Positions 1 through 13,099 of a DNA stretch of 64,000 bases are shown piece after piece. Position 1 is the stretch's first letter. Each line of letters begins with the position of its first letter. A model generated the notes under the pieces. The model did no database searches. It saw only the letters and a program-made list of their open reading frames with translations, and was not told where the DNA came from. Made by a program: the position numbers and the translations under genes. This DNA comes from Eriocheir sinensis (Eukaryota > Arthropoda > Malacostraca > Decapoda > Varunidae): positions 2,622,949-2,686,948 of the forward strand of contig NC_066518.1 in assembly GCF_024679095.1 (NCBI RefSeq), in the 5' to 3' direction.

Positions 1-150
1 CTGAGAGGGTCGGCTAACGAGAGAAGAGAAAAGAAAGGCATAACGAGGAGGAGTGGGCGGAATGGAGAAGACTGAGAAGAAGAGAGAAAACGAAGAGAAG
101 AAAGAAGATGGAAACCGAGCATTAGAAGAGAACAGAACAAATGAGAAAAT

Positions 151-300
151 ATGATCAGGTGGAGAGAGGAGACGAGAGGAGAGGAGAGGAGAGGAGAGGA
201 GAGGAGAAGAGAAGAGAAGAGAAGAGAAGAGAAGAGAAGAGAAGAGAAGAGAAGAGAAGGGAAGGGAAGGGAAGGGGAGGGGAGAGAAGGAAAAAAGAGG
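151..300. repeat. Degenerate purine pentamer/hexamer array
   Basis: GAGGA units grade into GAGAA and then GAAGG units, all purine on the plus strand. Long open frames on both strands here are translations of the array. Confidence 0.85.
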
Positions 301-2089
301 GGATGGGAGGATAAAGAGAGAGAAAGGGAGGCGTCAAATCCTTGCGAGAGCATTGGAGGAGGCAGAGGCAAGGGGAGAGAACTAGGCACCAAGAAATACA
401 AAGAAAAGAAGGGCAAGCAAGTGGATAGCAAGGAGAAAGCAAAACAAGCGTAAGCAAAGTGTACCGTCTCTGATATAAGGAAAAATATTAAACTACTGCT
501 TCGGTCACTATAAAACAAGTACAATCAAATAACGTAATCTCCTAAATAATAGTCTACCTCACCCCCCTAATCCTTTACATATTAATCTGCTCCCTCTAAT
601 ATGCTAATCCAACCTCTCTCGTACGGTGAACTATTAGCGGATAAAAGACAGAGTGAAGGCTGTTTTTTGTGACCTATCCCGCCCACTCGTCTTGTCCTGG
701 TAAGTGGTGGAGGTGAAGTCGAGCAAGACCATTAACATACAAGTACTTTTAATAGCCTTAGAATCGAGCATCAAAGTTGTGTAGGCTCTACGGTTCCAGA
801 CTGACACTCGAACCGCAAGTTTAACTCATTTGTCTCATTAGTAACTTTTCTTTCTCCCTCAAAAACTTCTTTCTCTAACTATAGGTGAACAAATGGCGGT
901 GTGTGTGGGGGGGCGGGGGGAGTGGGGGAGACTTGTGAGATGCGTGGCGGTGGGTAACAAGTAGGAGGTCGTCGTGTGAGAGATCAGACATGCGGAACAG
1001 ACAAGAGTGATTTACAAGCAAAGAGAGAAAGAGATATGGAGTCATTTCAGCAGCAAACATAGAGTAAGCGTGAGGAGCATAAGCTTTAAAAGTGTCTGGG
1101 TTATGATAGGACAAAAAAAAAAGAGATAAATCAGGTAAGAGAGGAAAGAGGAAAGGGGAAATGAGGGAGACGCAGGAAGGAAGGAAGAAAGGAAGGGGAG
1201 GGCAGGTGAAGTACTGATTAATAGGTGAACGAGCGTGGGAACGAAAGGTGTGATGAACGCGGAAAAGGAGAAGGAGGAGAAAGAAGAGGAAGAGACTGAG
1301 TACGAGGAAAGGTAACTGGAAGGGTATATGATGGGAACGAAAGGTGGAACGAACGAAGGAAAAGGAGGAGAACGGCGAAGGCAGAGGAAGGACGAAGACG
1401 AAGGGGCCGAGGAAAAGTATCTGGAAGGGTCTATGATGAGTGGAATGGGAGAGAGAGGAAACCAGCGACGAAGGTGAGGTGAAATGTGGCAATGTGAATA
1501 ATGTAAATGTGAAGGAAGATGGAGAAGGCGGCTAACGAGACCGAGGAGGTGGACGGTACTAAATGGAGCTATGGAGATAGAAAGGAGAGGATAAGTGATT
1601 GAAATGCGAAAGGAAGGGCGATGAAAAATGTAAAGAGAAGGGGAGATGACGATGAAACAGGGCGATGTGAGTGATATGAAAGAGGTGATACTGAAAACTG
1701 CTGGCGGTGAGACTGACAAAGTGGGATGAAACTTATAGTGGGCAGCGTTTGTGTGATACAGGGACTGGCGGGCTGCATAATGTAGGAGATGCTGTGCTGA
1801 CGGGGGTTAAAAGGAACGAAAGAAAAAAAACGCAAAAAGTTGAATGCGTATAAAAGGAATGAAAAAACTGAAAGACGGTATGCGGGAGTAAAACTATTGA
1901 AAAATGTAAAAAGACCAAAATAAGGACTAAAAAAGAACTTACAAAGACGACGTGTGGAATTGGGAGTAAGGCGCTAAGGGACGATGATAAACAGTAAGGT
2001 AGGTGGAAAGGTCAAAATAGAAGGGGATGAAATATTCGGTGAGGTGTGCATTTCTCGAGGGGATTAACGTGGTGAAGGAGAACGAGTCC

Positions 2090-2093
<4 letters not shown>
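301..2093. other. Purine-rich intergenic DNA, no gene seen
   Basis: The stretch 456-900 is ordinary sequence without recognisable content. From about 880 the plus strand is strongly purine-rich. A G-run cluster (903-927) could form a quadruplex, and a 96-bp unit beginning TGGGAACGAAAGG occurs twice, at 1236 and 1332. The minus-strand Ser/Pro/Phe-rich frames across 875-1920 are composition artefacts. Confidence 0.6.

Positions 2094-2177
<84 letters not shown>
2094..2177. repeat. (TG)n microsatellite
   Basis: About 42 uninterrupted TG units. Confidence 0.97.
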
Positions 2178-2179
<2 letters not shown>

Positions 2180-3032
2180 GAAAAAGATGGTTAACAGAGG
2201 GGAGATTATGGCTGCGAGGGTGATTGTGGGAAGGGGGAAGGGTGTAAGGGGGATAAAGCAGAGGGAGGTGAGGAAGAGGTAGAAACCGAGTCATCAAAAA
2301 GGTGGGGTGTGCAGAGGTTACACAACTACAGAAGAAAAAGAAAAAGAAGAGAAGAGGACAAAGCGGATAGGAGGGGAAGAGAGGAAAGAGAGGAAAGAGC
2401 GGAAAAAGAGAGGTGGAATGTAACAGAAGAAACGGAACAGCAAAAACAACAACAAAAAAGTAAAATAGTACTGTAGTGCAAAATATAAGCAAGCAGAAAA
2501 GTCAAAAGAGAGAGAGAGAGGAACATCCCTATGGCGTGTTTGCTAGACATGAGGTGCGGTAGTAGTGTGAACGGAGTTAGGAAGAAGACGAGTACGAGGA
2601 GGAGGAGGAGGAGGAAAAGGAGAAAGAGGAAGAGGAGGAGCAGCAGACAGGGCAGTGAAGTGACTCGTGATGGAGGTGAAGGGCGTCCATCATCCCCGCC
2701 CCTCTGTCTGGTGTCCTTGGCATGGAGCCTCCTCAGACACCTCCTTCGCCGCTGTCCTCCCCCTACCCTTTCCCCTCTCCCTTCATTCCCCTTTTTCCTC
2801 TATACCACACTCCCCCATACTCCTCTGCCATTCCCTTACATGCCATACTCTTTTCTAACATACTATTCTCTACTCTACTTCTCTTTACTACATTTCTCTA
2901 CCATTCTCTCCTCCACCATCCTTCTCTCTACCATACTCCCCTCTACCATACTCTTCCCTTACTCTATGATTACATTCAGCATAAAACATCTAACACAAAA
3001 TTCATTAGTTATTCATTCACAGAGTCCCCTGA

Positions 3033-3035
<3 letters not shown>
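2178..3035. other. Purine-rich then pyrimidine-rich tract, no gene seen
   Basis: The plus strand is purine-rich to about 2690, with GAG triplets near 2600-2640, then switches to pyrimidine-rich with degenerate CTCTACCATACT units near 2880-2970. Open frames on both strands come from this bias. Confidence 0.6.

Positions 3036-3110
<75 letters not shown>
3036..3110. repeat. (TC)n microsatellite
   Basis: About 37 perfect TC units. A shorter interrupted TC array lies at 3460-3492, with AT/T-rich sequence between. Confidence 0.96.
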
Positions 3111-3112
<2 letters not shown>

Positions 3113-3459
3113 ACCTTACTGCGAAAATGAATCATCACTTATTCATTATATGGACCCCCCTCGCTTTTTCCCTTCGTCCCGCTCCTTCAACCACAAACAT
3201 TAACAAACCAAATTATTCAGCATGTAGTAGATTCATTCCAGTTCTTTCCCGAGGTTCTTTTTTTCTATTCACTCCTCTTCTAATTACACTTTTTTTTCAT
3301 TTTTTATATTTTTTTCTCTTTCTGCTAACTACAATTATTCTTATTCTTTTGAAACTACTACTTCTCTGTTTATTTCATTTACTTGCTCTGTTCATTCCTC
3401 CCTCATCCTTTTTCACTCTTTCCTTCACTCCCTTCAGACCTCCCTTCCTTCCTCCGTCC

Positions 3460-3492
<33 letters not shown>

Positions 3493-3504
3493 CCGCCCTC
3501 CCTC

Positions 3505-3835
3505 CCAACACTAAAAACCAATCATCTAATAATGCAATTTCTCCTCGTCCCTTCCATCAGTCACACACAAGCGGCAGTACACGTCACAGCCTGCCAGCCA
3601 ATCACTATTCTTTCTACCTTCCTCAAGCACACCCCTAAGCCAATCATTTGCCTGCGCCTCCTCCTGCCCTGACGTAATGGCTGGGAGCACTCAGGCGAGG
3701 AGGAGAGGCGACTGTGAGGGAGGAGATATGACAGGAGACGACCCAGTGAGGGAAAAGTTGGGAAGAAGGATGAAGGGTAAGAAGGGGTAACAGAGGGAGG
3801 GAGGGAAGGAGGAAAGACACAAGGAGAGAGAGTGA
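3505..3835. repeat. Segment duplication, copy A (core)
   Basis: About 330 bp closely matching 4852-5190 in the same orientation, starting at an AACACTAAAAAC motif and running into a purine-rich end. Copy A continues into a (TG)n, a (TC)n and the 4276-4362 tail; copy B has the same order. The shared short open frames are a by-product of the duplication. Confidence 0.88.
3598..3677 (+). promoter_or_regulatory. Promoter-like block: two CCAAT boxes and a CRE-like site (copy A)
   Basis: CCAAT occurs at 3598 and 3640, and TGACGTAA, one base off the CREB/ATF octamer TGACGTCA, at 3670. Copy B has the same three sites at 4946, 4988 and 5018 with spacing unchanged (42 and 30 bp). No transcription unit is visible beside it, so function is inferred only from motif and conservation. 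Confidence 0.25.
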
Positions 3836-3923
3836 AGGATCGAGGGCAGGAATCCGATGTCCAGGTGAAATGTGTGGAAGTGACCTACAATAATTTACTT
3901 AGGATGGGTGTGCGGGCGTGTGT

Positions 3924-4062
<139 letters not shown>

Positions 4063-4128
4063 CGCTGGAGTTCACTAACATTTATATATAAATAAACATG
4101 TTTACCAAAGTCACTCGTGTTGGAAAGA

Positions 4129-4257
<129 letters not shown>

Positions 4258-4275
4258 ACACAAACACATCACGCT

Positions 4276-4362
4276 AATTACCTTGCGCCTCTAATTACTC
4301 TTACATCCACGTCAATATTTTTCCCTCTGCCGCACTAATGAAAAAACGGTTCTGCATGTTGC
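4276..4362. repeat. Segment duplication, copy A tail
   Basis: Starts AATTACCTTGCGCCTCTAAT and matches 5876-5962 with a few substitutions. It fixes the right-hand end of the duplicated block. Confidence 0.85.
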
Positions 4363-4389
4363 TCATTAAAAATAGAAGCACCCCCCCCT

Positions 4390-4505
4390 CATGGCTAGGA
4401 AGCTAAGACCATGCAGCTCTGTCCGCGTTACAAGCTGCTGGGAGTCGGTATCGAAGTCAAAGCATTTCTGGCGTGTGCGGCGAACCATCCCCTGGGAGCC
4501 GTCAT
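4390..4505 (-). repeat. Putative SINE-like fragment
   Basis: Shares GCTAGG-AGCTAAGACCAT and the following TCTGT with 37105-37150. On the minus strand both copies run into a GTTC-type B-box-like stretch, as tRNA-derived SINEs do. The family is not identified. Confidence 0.4.
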
Positions 4506-4511
4506 GCCACC

Positions 4512-4680
4512 TCTGCGTCTTCTTTTTTTTTTTTTACAGCAGAGGAGTCAGTTCAAGGGCATAAAAAAAGGTAACAAATGTGAAAAAAAAGCCCGCTACT
4601 CACTGCTCCTATAAAGAGTTAGGGGAGTGGCCGAAAGATAGGTCAATTTCAGGAGGAGAGGTGTCCTGATACCTTGTTCA
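4512..4680 (-). mobile_element. LINE family 1, 3' tail (minus strand)
   Basis: Its reverse complement carries the hallmarks of this family in order: ATCAGGACACCTCTCCTCC, CTATCTTTCGGCCACTCC, GGAGCAGTGAGTAGCGGGC and a terminal GCTGTAAAAA poly-A. The intact-looking relative is at 59850-60150. The fragment is 5'-truncated and encodes only the last few residues of the reverse-transcriptase ORF, if any. Confidence 0.8.
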
Positions 4681-4851
4681 TAATGGGAATGTAAGTTCTT
4701 GTTCTCTTATCGGTCGAACTTTATATAAAACACAGAGCAACATTAAACAGGAAACCAAAAAACAGTAATACATAAAGTCAATCAACATATCTTTGCACGC
4801 ACGCACACACACTCATTCACTCACTCGTTATCTCCCTCCCTCCCCACTGAA

Positions 4852-5190
4852 CCCCAACACTAAAAACAATCATCTAATAATGCAGTTCCTCCTCGTCCCT
4901 TCCATCAATCCCAGACAAGCGGCAGTACACGTCACAGCCTGCCAACCAATCACGATTCTTCCTGCCTTCCTCAAGCACACTCCTAAGCCAATCATTTGCC
5001 TGCGCCTCCTCCTGCCCTGACGTAATGGCTGGGAGCACTCAGGTGAGGAGGAGAGGCGACTGTGAGGGAGGAGATATGACGGGGAGACGACCGAGTGAGG
5101 GAGAAGTTGGGAAAGAGGGATGGAGGGTAAGAAGAAGTAATAGAGGGAGGGATGGAGGGAGGAGAGTAGGAGGCACGAGGAGAGGTGGTG
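4852..5190. repeat. Segment duplication, copy B (core)
   Basis: Second copy of the 3505-3835 block, shifted 1347 bp, same orientation. Substitutions are scattered and small indels sit in the purine-rich end. Confidence 0.88.
4946..5025 (+). promoter_or_regulatory. Promoter-like block: two CCAAT boxes and a CRE-like site (copy B)
   Basis: CCAAT at 4946 and 4988 and TGACGTAA at 5018, with the same spacing as in copy A at 3598-3677. Function is inferred. Confidence 0.25.
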
Positions 5191-5439
5191 GAGAAAGTAA
5201 CTGGGGAGTGCAAATGGTTCATGGTGAGATAATTAATAGGTATAGTGGAAAGATGAAATACATAGGGAAAGCGATAAGGAAGATAACAGAAGGGAAAGAA
5301 GTTGGTGAGAAAGTGGACTGGCGAGGTTAGAGATGAGGGAAGACTAATAGTGAGGAGGCAAGTAATATATAGAGAACACTAGGGTGGACAAGCCATAGAA
5401 ATAGTGAAGGGTATAGAAAATTGCTCCCCCTTTCAACCA

Positions 5440-5540
5440 CCTTTTTGGATTCTTTTTAGGAGCAGCGAGTAGCGGGCTTTTTTATTACTGTTTCCTTTTT
5501 TTGTGTGCCGTTGAGCTGTCTCCTTTGTTGTAAAAAAAAG
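5440..5540 (+). mobile_element. LINE family 1, short 3' tail
   Basis: Carries GGAGCAGCGAGTAGCGGGC and ends GTTGTAAAAAAAAG. It sits inside copy B of the segment duplication and is absent from copy A, so it probably inserted after the duplication. Confidence 0.75.
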
Positions 5541-5652
5541 GGGGAGGGGGGAAAGGGGTGAGGGAGAGAGGGTGAGAGGAGACATGTGACGGACAGTGGA
5601 TGCTGATAACAGAGGAGACGAGGGAGCGAAATGAGACATCGCATCGATCAAA

Positions 5653-5667
5653 AATGTGTGTGTGTGT

Positions 5668-5704
<37 letters not shown>
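5653..5704. repeat. (GT)n microsatellite
   Basis: One TATG interruption. Counterpart of 3926-4060 in the segment duplication. Confidence 0.95.
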
Positions 5705-5707
<3 letters not shown>

Positions 5708-5775
5708 CAGGTAGAGTGCTAATCTAACTGTATAGTATTCATATAAATTAATTAATCTGCAATTACTCCTAAGGG

Positions 5776-5780
<5 letters not shown>

Positions 5781-5842
<62 letters not shown>
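5781..5842. repeat. (TC)n microsatellite
   Basis: About 31 units. Counterpart of 4133-4253. A C-run and short ACAC array follow. Confidence 0.95.
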
Positions 5843-5845
<3 letters not shown>

Positions 5846-5875
5846 GCCCTCCCCCCCCCCACACACACACATATT

Positions 5876-5962
5876 TCTAATTACCTTGCGCCTCTAATTA
5901 ATCTTCAATCCACGTCTTCTTTTTCACTTCTGCTGCACTAATGAAATACAGGTTATGCATCC
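5876..5962. repeat. Segment duplication, copy B tail
   Basis: Matches 4276-4362, beginning AATTACCTTGCGCCTCTAAT. Confidence 0.85.
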
Positions 5963-6096
5963 TGTCCATAATTGTAATGCTGCTATTTGCTCCCTGATTG
6001 GCTGAGTTATTTACTTGTTTACAATACAACACAGCGAAATACAACAAAGAATATCAGAAATTATCGCTAAACAAAGAGTAACTCAGCATAGCCTCT

Positions 6097-6098
<2 letters not shown>

Positions 6099-6151
<53 letters not shown>

Positions 6152-6166
6152 ACACATACACACACT
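6099..6166. repeat. (CA)n microsatellite
   Basis: CA units with ATA interruptions near the end. Confidence 0.95.
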
Positions 6167-6702
6167 AAATATTCAGGTGCTCTCAGGCGTAACGAATTCA
6201 ATTTCCCTAATGCATATTATTTGCCCCAAAATCAAACTCATTTCAAGTATACGATCTAAATTCTCGTGGATCCTTTTTCATTTCAACGCCACTTTTCCCT
6301 GATATCAGAAGAGCCAGAGGAGGGTCAGTATTCCATCAAGAAGATTCTGAAATCACCCGATAGAGGATCCAACACCATATGCCTCACAAGCAAAGCAAAG
6401 GTCAAATAGGAATTATACATATTCAGAAAGATTTTGTCCTGCCTACAAACCCGGCCATTTCTCGAACACATTTTTAGAGCAAATACTTCATCTATGTACT
6501 TCATCGTAGGCACCGAGCCGATACGTTTTCGCATTTTTATGGAATTCTCGTACGTTTCCAAATGAAAGTTGTAATACTTTCTCCGGCTATTTCATCATAG
6601 GGACTGACACGCTAATTTTGTTTTTATATTTGTTTTCCCAAATTAACGAGTCAGTCTATTTCACAACATGCTAAACTTTGAAGCTGAACGGTATTACTTT
6701 TT

Positions 6703-6704
<2 letters not shown>
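6167..6704. other. No feature recognised
   Basis: AT-rich, non-repetitive. A 78-codon minus-strand frame (6325-6561) is not low-complexity, but I recognise no family in it. Confidence 0.5.
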
Positions 6705-6760
<56 letters not shown>

Positions 6761-6770
6761 CATCATCATT
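6705..6770. repeat. (ATT)n microsatellite
   Basis: About 20 ATT units ending in ATC variants. Confidence 0.95.
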
Positions 6771-7424
6771 TATGTTTGTTTTATCATTACCATCATCTTT
6801 ATCGTTATCATTTTCATTGTATTGGTAGTAGTCACAGCCCTAACAACAGGCTTGGCCGCAGGAACAGAAGCAACAGGAGTCAATTAATCTATCACTTACC
6901 CGGGATTAAGTCTACGGGTAAATCGCCCCTATTTTCAGTATACCTCCATAACAGCAATTTCTGATAAACATTCAAACATTACACAAAGCCTCACATAAAT
7001 CCATGATGAATAACTGCTCTTCTTTGAATCCTAATCTTATAAATGCTCTGCCAGACGTAGACTAAAAAGGTGTCGCCACGTCTCGAGAGCCAGCGTTCAT
7101 TCTTGCATCAGAGAGAGACTATATGCCAAAGGATTTAGTTTTAAACCACCTTCCTTTTCGTCCAATTCTTCGTTGTTGGTCTCACAATAATTCAAAGTCC
7201 TTTACATTCCAATACTGGTGAGCAAACCTTTGCACACCTGACCTCACAGCAGTAATAGAAGAGAGCAGAGGAACTATGTTGTTTTCAGTTTGCATGAGGT
7301 GCTGCACTCGAAAGTCCTGTACGTGTCGGCGTCACGGCACAACGCTAACGTGCCCCTGACCTTGCCGTCATTAACCAAACAATATTTACGCCATGGCCAG
7401 GTAATGTAAACACTAAGCATAAGA
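6771..7424. other. No feature recognised
   Basis: Non-repetitive sequence without an open frame, RNA gene or repeat that I can name. Confidence 0.5.
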
Positions 7425-7515
7425 TGGCAAGATAGCGCCACTATAAGAACTTCGCTTGCGCCATTACGGGCTGGGTCCGACCAGCACGCCCAACTAGAAT
7501 CCCTACCGGCGCCGT
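7425..7515 (+). mobile_element. SINE fragment, 3' body
   Basis: Shares GCGCCACTATAA, the following CGC-TGCGCCA-ACGGGCTG and GCCGAACGTAAAAAAG with the longer SINE at 43222-43660. The tRNA-like head is missing. Confidence 0.65.
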
Positions 7516-7724
7516 AGGCCGAACGTAAAAAAGATCTGAAGGGTAAAATATACCCTATTTAAAAAAATATACAAATATAATTGTAATCATACTTTATTGT
7601 ATCTAAAAGTGTCAGATAATTTATGTACTTGTATATCGTTTCTTGTTTTAATTACTAGTAACGATAACTAAATGAGGTAACTAAAAATAAATAAAAAATG
7701 TTACTACTACACAAAAAAAAATCT

Positions 7725-9390
<1,666 letters not shown>

Positions 9391-9438
9391 CCACCGTAGC
9401 ACCACCACCATCACCACCACCACCACCACCACCACCAC
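9391..9438. repeat. (ACC)n microsatellite
   Basis: ACC/CAC triplets with one ATC interruption. Confidence 0.9.
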
Positions 9439-9639
9439 AACGGAGACGATAAATTTCACTCGACGAGATAAATTTCAACGCGTCTTTGCCAGTAAAATAC
9501 TCTTTCCGCTTTCAGAACCGATTGCATCTCTACTTCGAAAGATTTTTTTTTTTTTCTTTTCCTCTCCGTTACATTTCGTTTTATTACTTTTTCCGCTAGT
9601 TTCGTCTCCAGCTCACTCCTCGCCTTCCTTTTTTCAAGG

Positions 9640-9925
9640 CGAGGACTGCGGGTGAAAAGGGAGAGTTTTGGCAGAAGATCCGTGGAGTGCCCCTGGAGGA
9701 AGAGATGGAGAAAGGGAGAGGGGAAGGAGAGAGGATCGGAGGAGGGAGAGGGGAAGGGAGAGGGAAGGGAGAGAAGAAAGGAGGGAGAGAATGAATAAAA
9801 GTGGGAAAGGAAGACAAAGACGCTGCAAAATCTATTCTAGAAGTCCTCCTCGTCCTCGTCGCCCTCATCATCGTCGTCGTCGTCGTCATCATCCTCCTTC
9901 TCCTCCTCCCTTCGACGTAAAACAA
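9640..9925. other. Purine-rich tract then (CTC/GTC) triplets
   Basis: 9656-9800 is GGGAGA-rich; 9840-9912 is a degenerate CTC/CGT/CAT triplet run. No gene. Confidence 0.7.
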
Positions 9926-9950
9926 AATAATAATAATAATAATAATAATG

Positions 9951-10016
<66 letters not shown>
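9926..10016. repeat. (AAT)n microsatellite
   Basis: About 30 AAT units with single-base interruptions; degenerate units run on to about 10090. Confidence 0.95.
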
Positions 10017-10018
<2 letters not shown>

Positions 10019-10307
10019 GATAACAACAATAATAATAGTAAAAAGAATACTAATGATAATAATAAGAGTAATAATAAACAAAAATAATAATTAGTGGTAG
10101 TAATACTTCATAATAATATGCCTCCCGCGGCACCCAAAGGTTATGTTAAAGAAGACAACGCACGGCGGCCGCAGCGTGTCCTTTGTTTTCATGGACTTAC
10201 CTTACTTTCTTTTATATTCACCGGCACGATTTATATATTCCATTGTCTCCGGCTCAACTTTCACGGGTAAAGACCTGGATCCCCATTTGCAGTACAGAAT
10301 ATGTATC

Positions 10308-10362
<55 letters not shown>
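10308..10362. repeat. (CA)n microsatellite
   Basis: About 27 units. Confidence 0.96.
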
Positions 10363-10364
<2 letters not shown>

Positions 10365-10568
10365 TTCCGACTTCCAAAACTCGGGTATTTCCGCATCTAC
10401 CAATACAATTTCCAACACGCGCACGCTTGATGTGACATTTTGATCATGGCATATTCACTACCTGTGTACGCATATACATTTTGAATAATCACACACAGCG
10501 CAAATCATCGCTCAACGCTGACGGAAATCCATATTCATCTGCGCCCCGCATTTGCTTGGTTGGTTGGA

Positions 10569-10616
10569 TGGGTTGATCGGGTTGAAATGGGTCCGCCTGG
10601 GGTGGGATGGGATGGG
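10569..10616 (+). other. G-quadruplex candidate
   Basis: Seven runs of at least three G on the plus strand, the last four at 10599-10616 separated by one or two bases. Preceded by GGTT repeats. Confidence 0.55.
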
Positions 10617-10839
10617 CTGTGCCGGGGTAATTGAGCCAAGAGTAGATGATGGGAGCTGAAGTGAAATGGGACGCGGAAAGTTGTGATAAGGTAACGCAAA
10701 TCATGGGGGATAATGTTACATACGTTAATGGGTCTAGTTGTTACTAAAACTGTGGTTAGGCCTGATATGATTACACAATGAAGTCAGGTAATGATAGGTG
10801 CACTGTTGCCTCTAATTATGTTATGATGGGTTAAGGTCG

Positions 10840-11340
10840 TAGAAAAAATCAGAGTTAAGACGAGACGCAGTACGATTACAAAGTGCAGGACTCCGTTAGA
10901 AAATATCAGATTCTATTAGCCGACCTTGAAGTTAAGTGAGGGTCATAATGCTTCCACGCCATTTATCAAGACGCGCTACACTAAGTAAAAAAATATATAT
11001 ACTTAAGCTAATGTGACGCTATGTAGTAAGATTGCACTCCGACTGGGATTCAATCAGGTAATCATAACTTCTTTAATTCAAGTTAACAGGGGTTTTTAAG
11101 AGGGTAATGGAAGAACGACTCGGGATAAGGAGAGGACTGGTATAAGTAGACACCGCAGAATTCACTCAAGAAATATATTATGGTCACCCCTTAAGTTAGA
11201 TCAGATATAAGGGTTTCAATAAGCTGCTGGAGCAACACCGTAAGCTAAGGAGAGGTTGGGTAAAATTAGACATGGTAGAATTCACTCAGGAAAACAATAA
11301 GGTTACCTCTCAAGTTAAACCAGGTATAGTACTCCATCAA
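10840..11340. repeat. Degenerate minisatellite, unit about 118 bp
   Basis: Two clear copies share TAAGGAGAGG and AGAATTCACTCA-GAAA, then TAAGTTAGA/TCAAGTTAAA (about 11124 and 11241). A weaker copy ends near 11090, and possibly another near 10935. Confidence 0.6.
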
Positions 11341-11490
11341 GACACTCAACGCTAATTCCCCTCCACAGTTTGCCCAGCTGTGACGTGACCTAATGAGCCG
11401 GAGAAAGGCCTGATGGAGTAATCGAAAGCCAGGCCATTAGTCACCCATCATCTGTGAGCAGAGGACCGCGATATAACAGGGCAAATTACC
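11341..11490. other. Unique block with homeodomain/E-box-like words
   Basis: Contains CAGCTGTGACGTGAC, CTAATGAG and CCATTAGTC close together in non-repetitive sequence. It might be a conserved non-coding element, but nothing in one sequence proves that. Confidence 0.15.
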
Positions 11491-11773
11491 GTAGTTATTG
11501 AGGAGGAGGAGAAGGAGGAGGAAGACGAAGAGAAGGGAGGAGGAGGACACGGAACAAAGGAGAAGACAGGAGGAAGGGGAATGGAGAATGATATGATTAT
11601 AAGGGAGGATGAGGAGGAGGAGAAGGAAAAGGATGAGAAACAAGAAAAGAGAAGACAAATGGAGAAGAGAGAGGTAAACGACAAAAAAGGAGAAGAGAAA
11701 TAGAGGGGATACGGGAGAGAGGAGATTAGAAGAGTGAGGAGAGGAGAGGAGAGGAGAGGAGAGGAGAGGAGAG
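11491..11773. repeat. Purine-rich tract ending in (GGAGA)n
   Basis: GAGGA/AGGAG triplet-rich DNA, then about eight perfect GAGGA pentamers at 11735-11773. Confidence 0.85.
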
Positions 11774-12011
11774 ACAGGCAGGAATCGTAACCCTCATCTC
11801 GCTGTCTTAATCCATCACACAAGGACAGCCGCTCATCCGCTGGAAATTCACTCTGCCTTAGTCTCCCCTTCATGTCATCTCCCCTCCCTCAATTCCCTGC
11901 CTGCTCCCACTCTCTCAACTATCTGTGCCTCCTCCATCTCTCAATTCCCTACCTCATCCCCCTTGTCAATTATCTCAGCCTCAGCCTCCTCATCATCATC
12001 CTGCGCGCACA

Positions 12012-12018
12012 CACACGC

Positions 12019-12062
<44 letters not shown>
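12012..12062. repeat. (AC)n microsatellite
   Basis: AC units with CGC interruptions at the start. Confidence 0.95.
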
Positions 12063-12065
<3 letters not shown>

Positions 12066-12426
12066 ACAACAAAAATAGTAACTGAACTACGAACAAACAG
12101 AGAAACAAATAATTTAATAAAAATACGTTATAGATCACCAGTATTCTAGGATCAAAGATAAACACGCCTGGCTAAGTCTCCTTATGTATAATCAATGATG
12201 AAAACAATTGCGGAACGTCAGCATATTCAGTTATTAAACGTCGAATTAAAAAATTAAAAGCAAGCTTCACTGCGTTGCCTTGGTAGAAATCCTTTGACCA
12301 AACACACATGTCCTCTGATCGAGTTTCCTTGTCTGAAATCAGAAATGTTAAACTAAATTCTCGATCCAATGTCTTTCTTTACACATCAACGACTAATGGA
12401 TAACAAAGGTTTCACAGGTCTTTGCA

Positions 12427-12650
12427 TTAACCCGGTAGCTGCGGGGATCATGTATCTTAAAGGCCCCTCTAAGCGAATTAATGAGAAAAAATCATCACTC
12501 ACGCAAACCATTTCAGAATATATAGTACCAACGCATTTGTGATCCGTTTACGCTTCATCCATTTTGGGGGTTTATATCATGATAAAAATTTGGCCCATAG
12601 CTGGTACACGGTAAAGCCACAAATTTGGGCCGTCGCTGCTACCGGGTTAA
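12427..12650. mobile_element. piggyBac-type MITE
   Basis: TTAA stands at both outer ends (12427 and 12647). Just inside, terminal inverted repeats begin CCCGGTAGC on the left and end GCTACCGGG on the right, a perfect 13-bp inverted repeat counting TTAA, with partial matching beyond (TGCGG against CGTCG). TTAA target duplication with CCC/GGG ends is the piggyBac signature. The 216-bp interior has no transposase frame, so it is non-autonomous. Confidence 0.85.
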
Positions 12651-12842
12651 AAATCATAAAACGAAAACCGAATCACGACACCACACGAACTTTAGAACGA
12701 ATAATAAATCTTGGAAGCCAACGTCTTTGTTAATAAGAAACGAAAGGCTCAGAATTCTTGATCGCTGCCAAAAAAAGAAAAAGAAATAGCTTTCCCCGCG
12801 AGCTCTACACATTCACGTCAACGCGACCCAGGTGGTGCAGGC

Positions 12843-12843
<1 letters not shown>

Positions 12844-12916
<73 letters not shown>
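12844..12916. repeat. (GT)n microsatellite
   Basis: About 36 perfect units. Confidence 0.97.
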
Positions 12917-12919
<3 letters not shown>

Positions 12920-12982
12920 CAAACATGCACAAAAATTATAAAAAGATCAATCGATACAGATAAATAAACAAAAATAAAATAA

Positions 12983-13098
12983 ATACATAAATAAATAAAT
13001 AGATAGATTAATAGATACAGATATATATAGATACATAAAGAGATAGATAGATAGACAGATAGATAAACAGATAGACTGGTAGATAGATACAGATAAAA
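12983..13098. repeat. Degenerate (GATA/AATA)n array
   Basis: AAAT units pass into AGAT/ACAG tetramers. Confidence 0.85.
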
Positions 13099-13099
13099 G

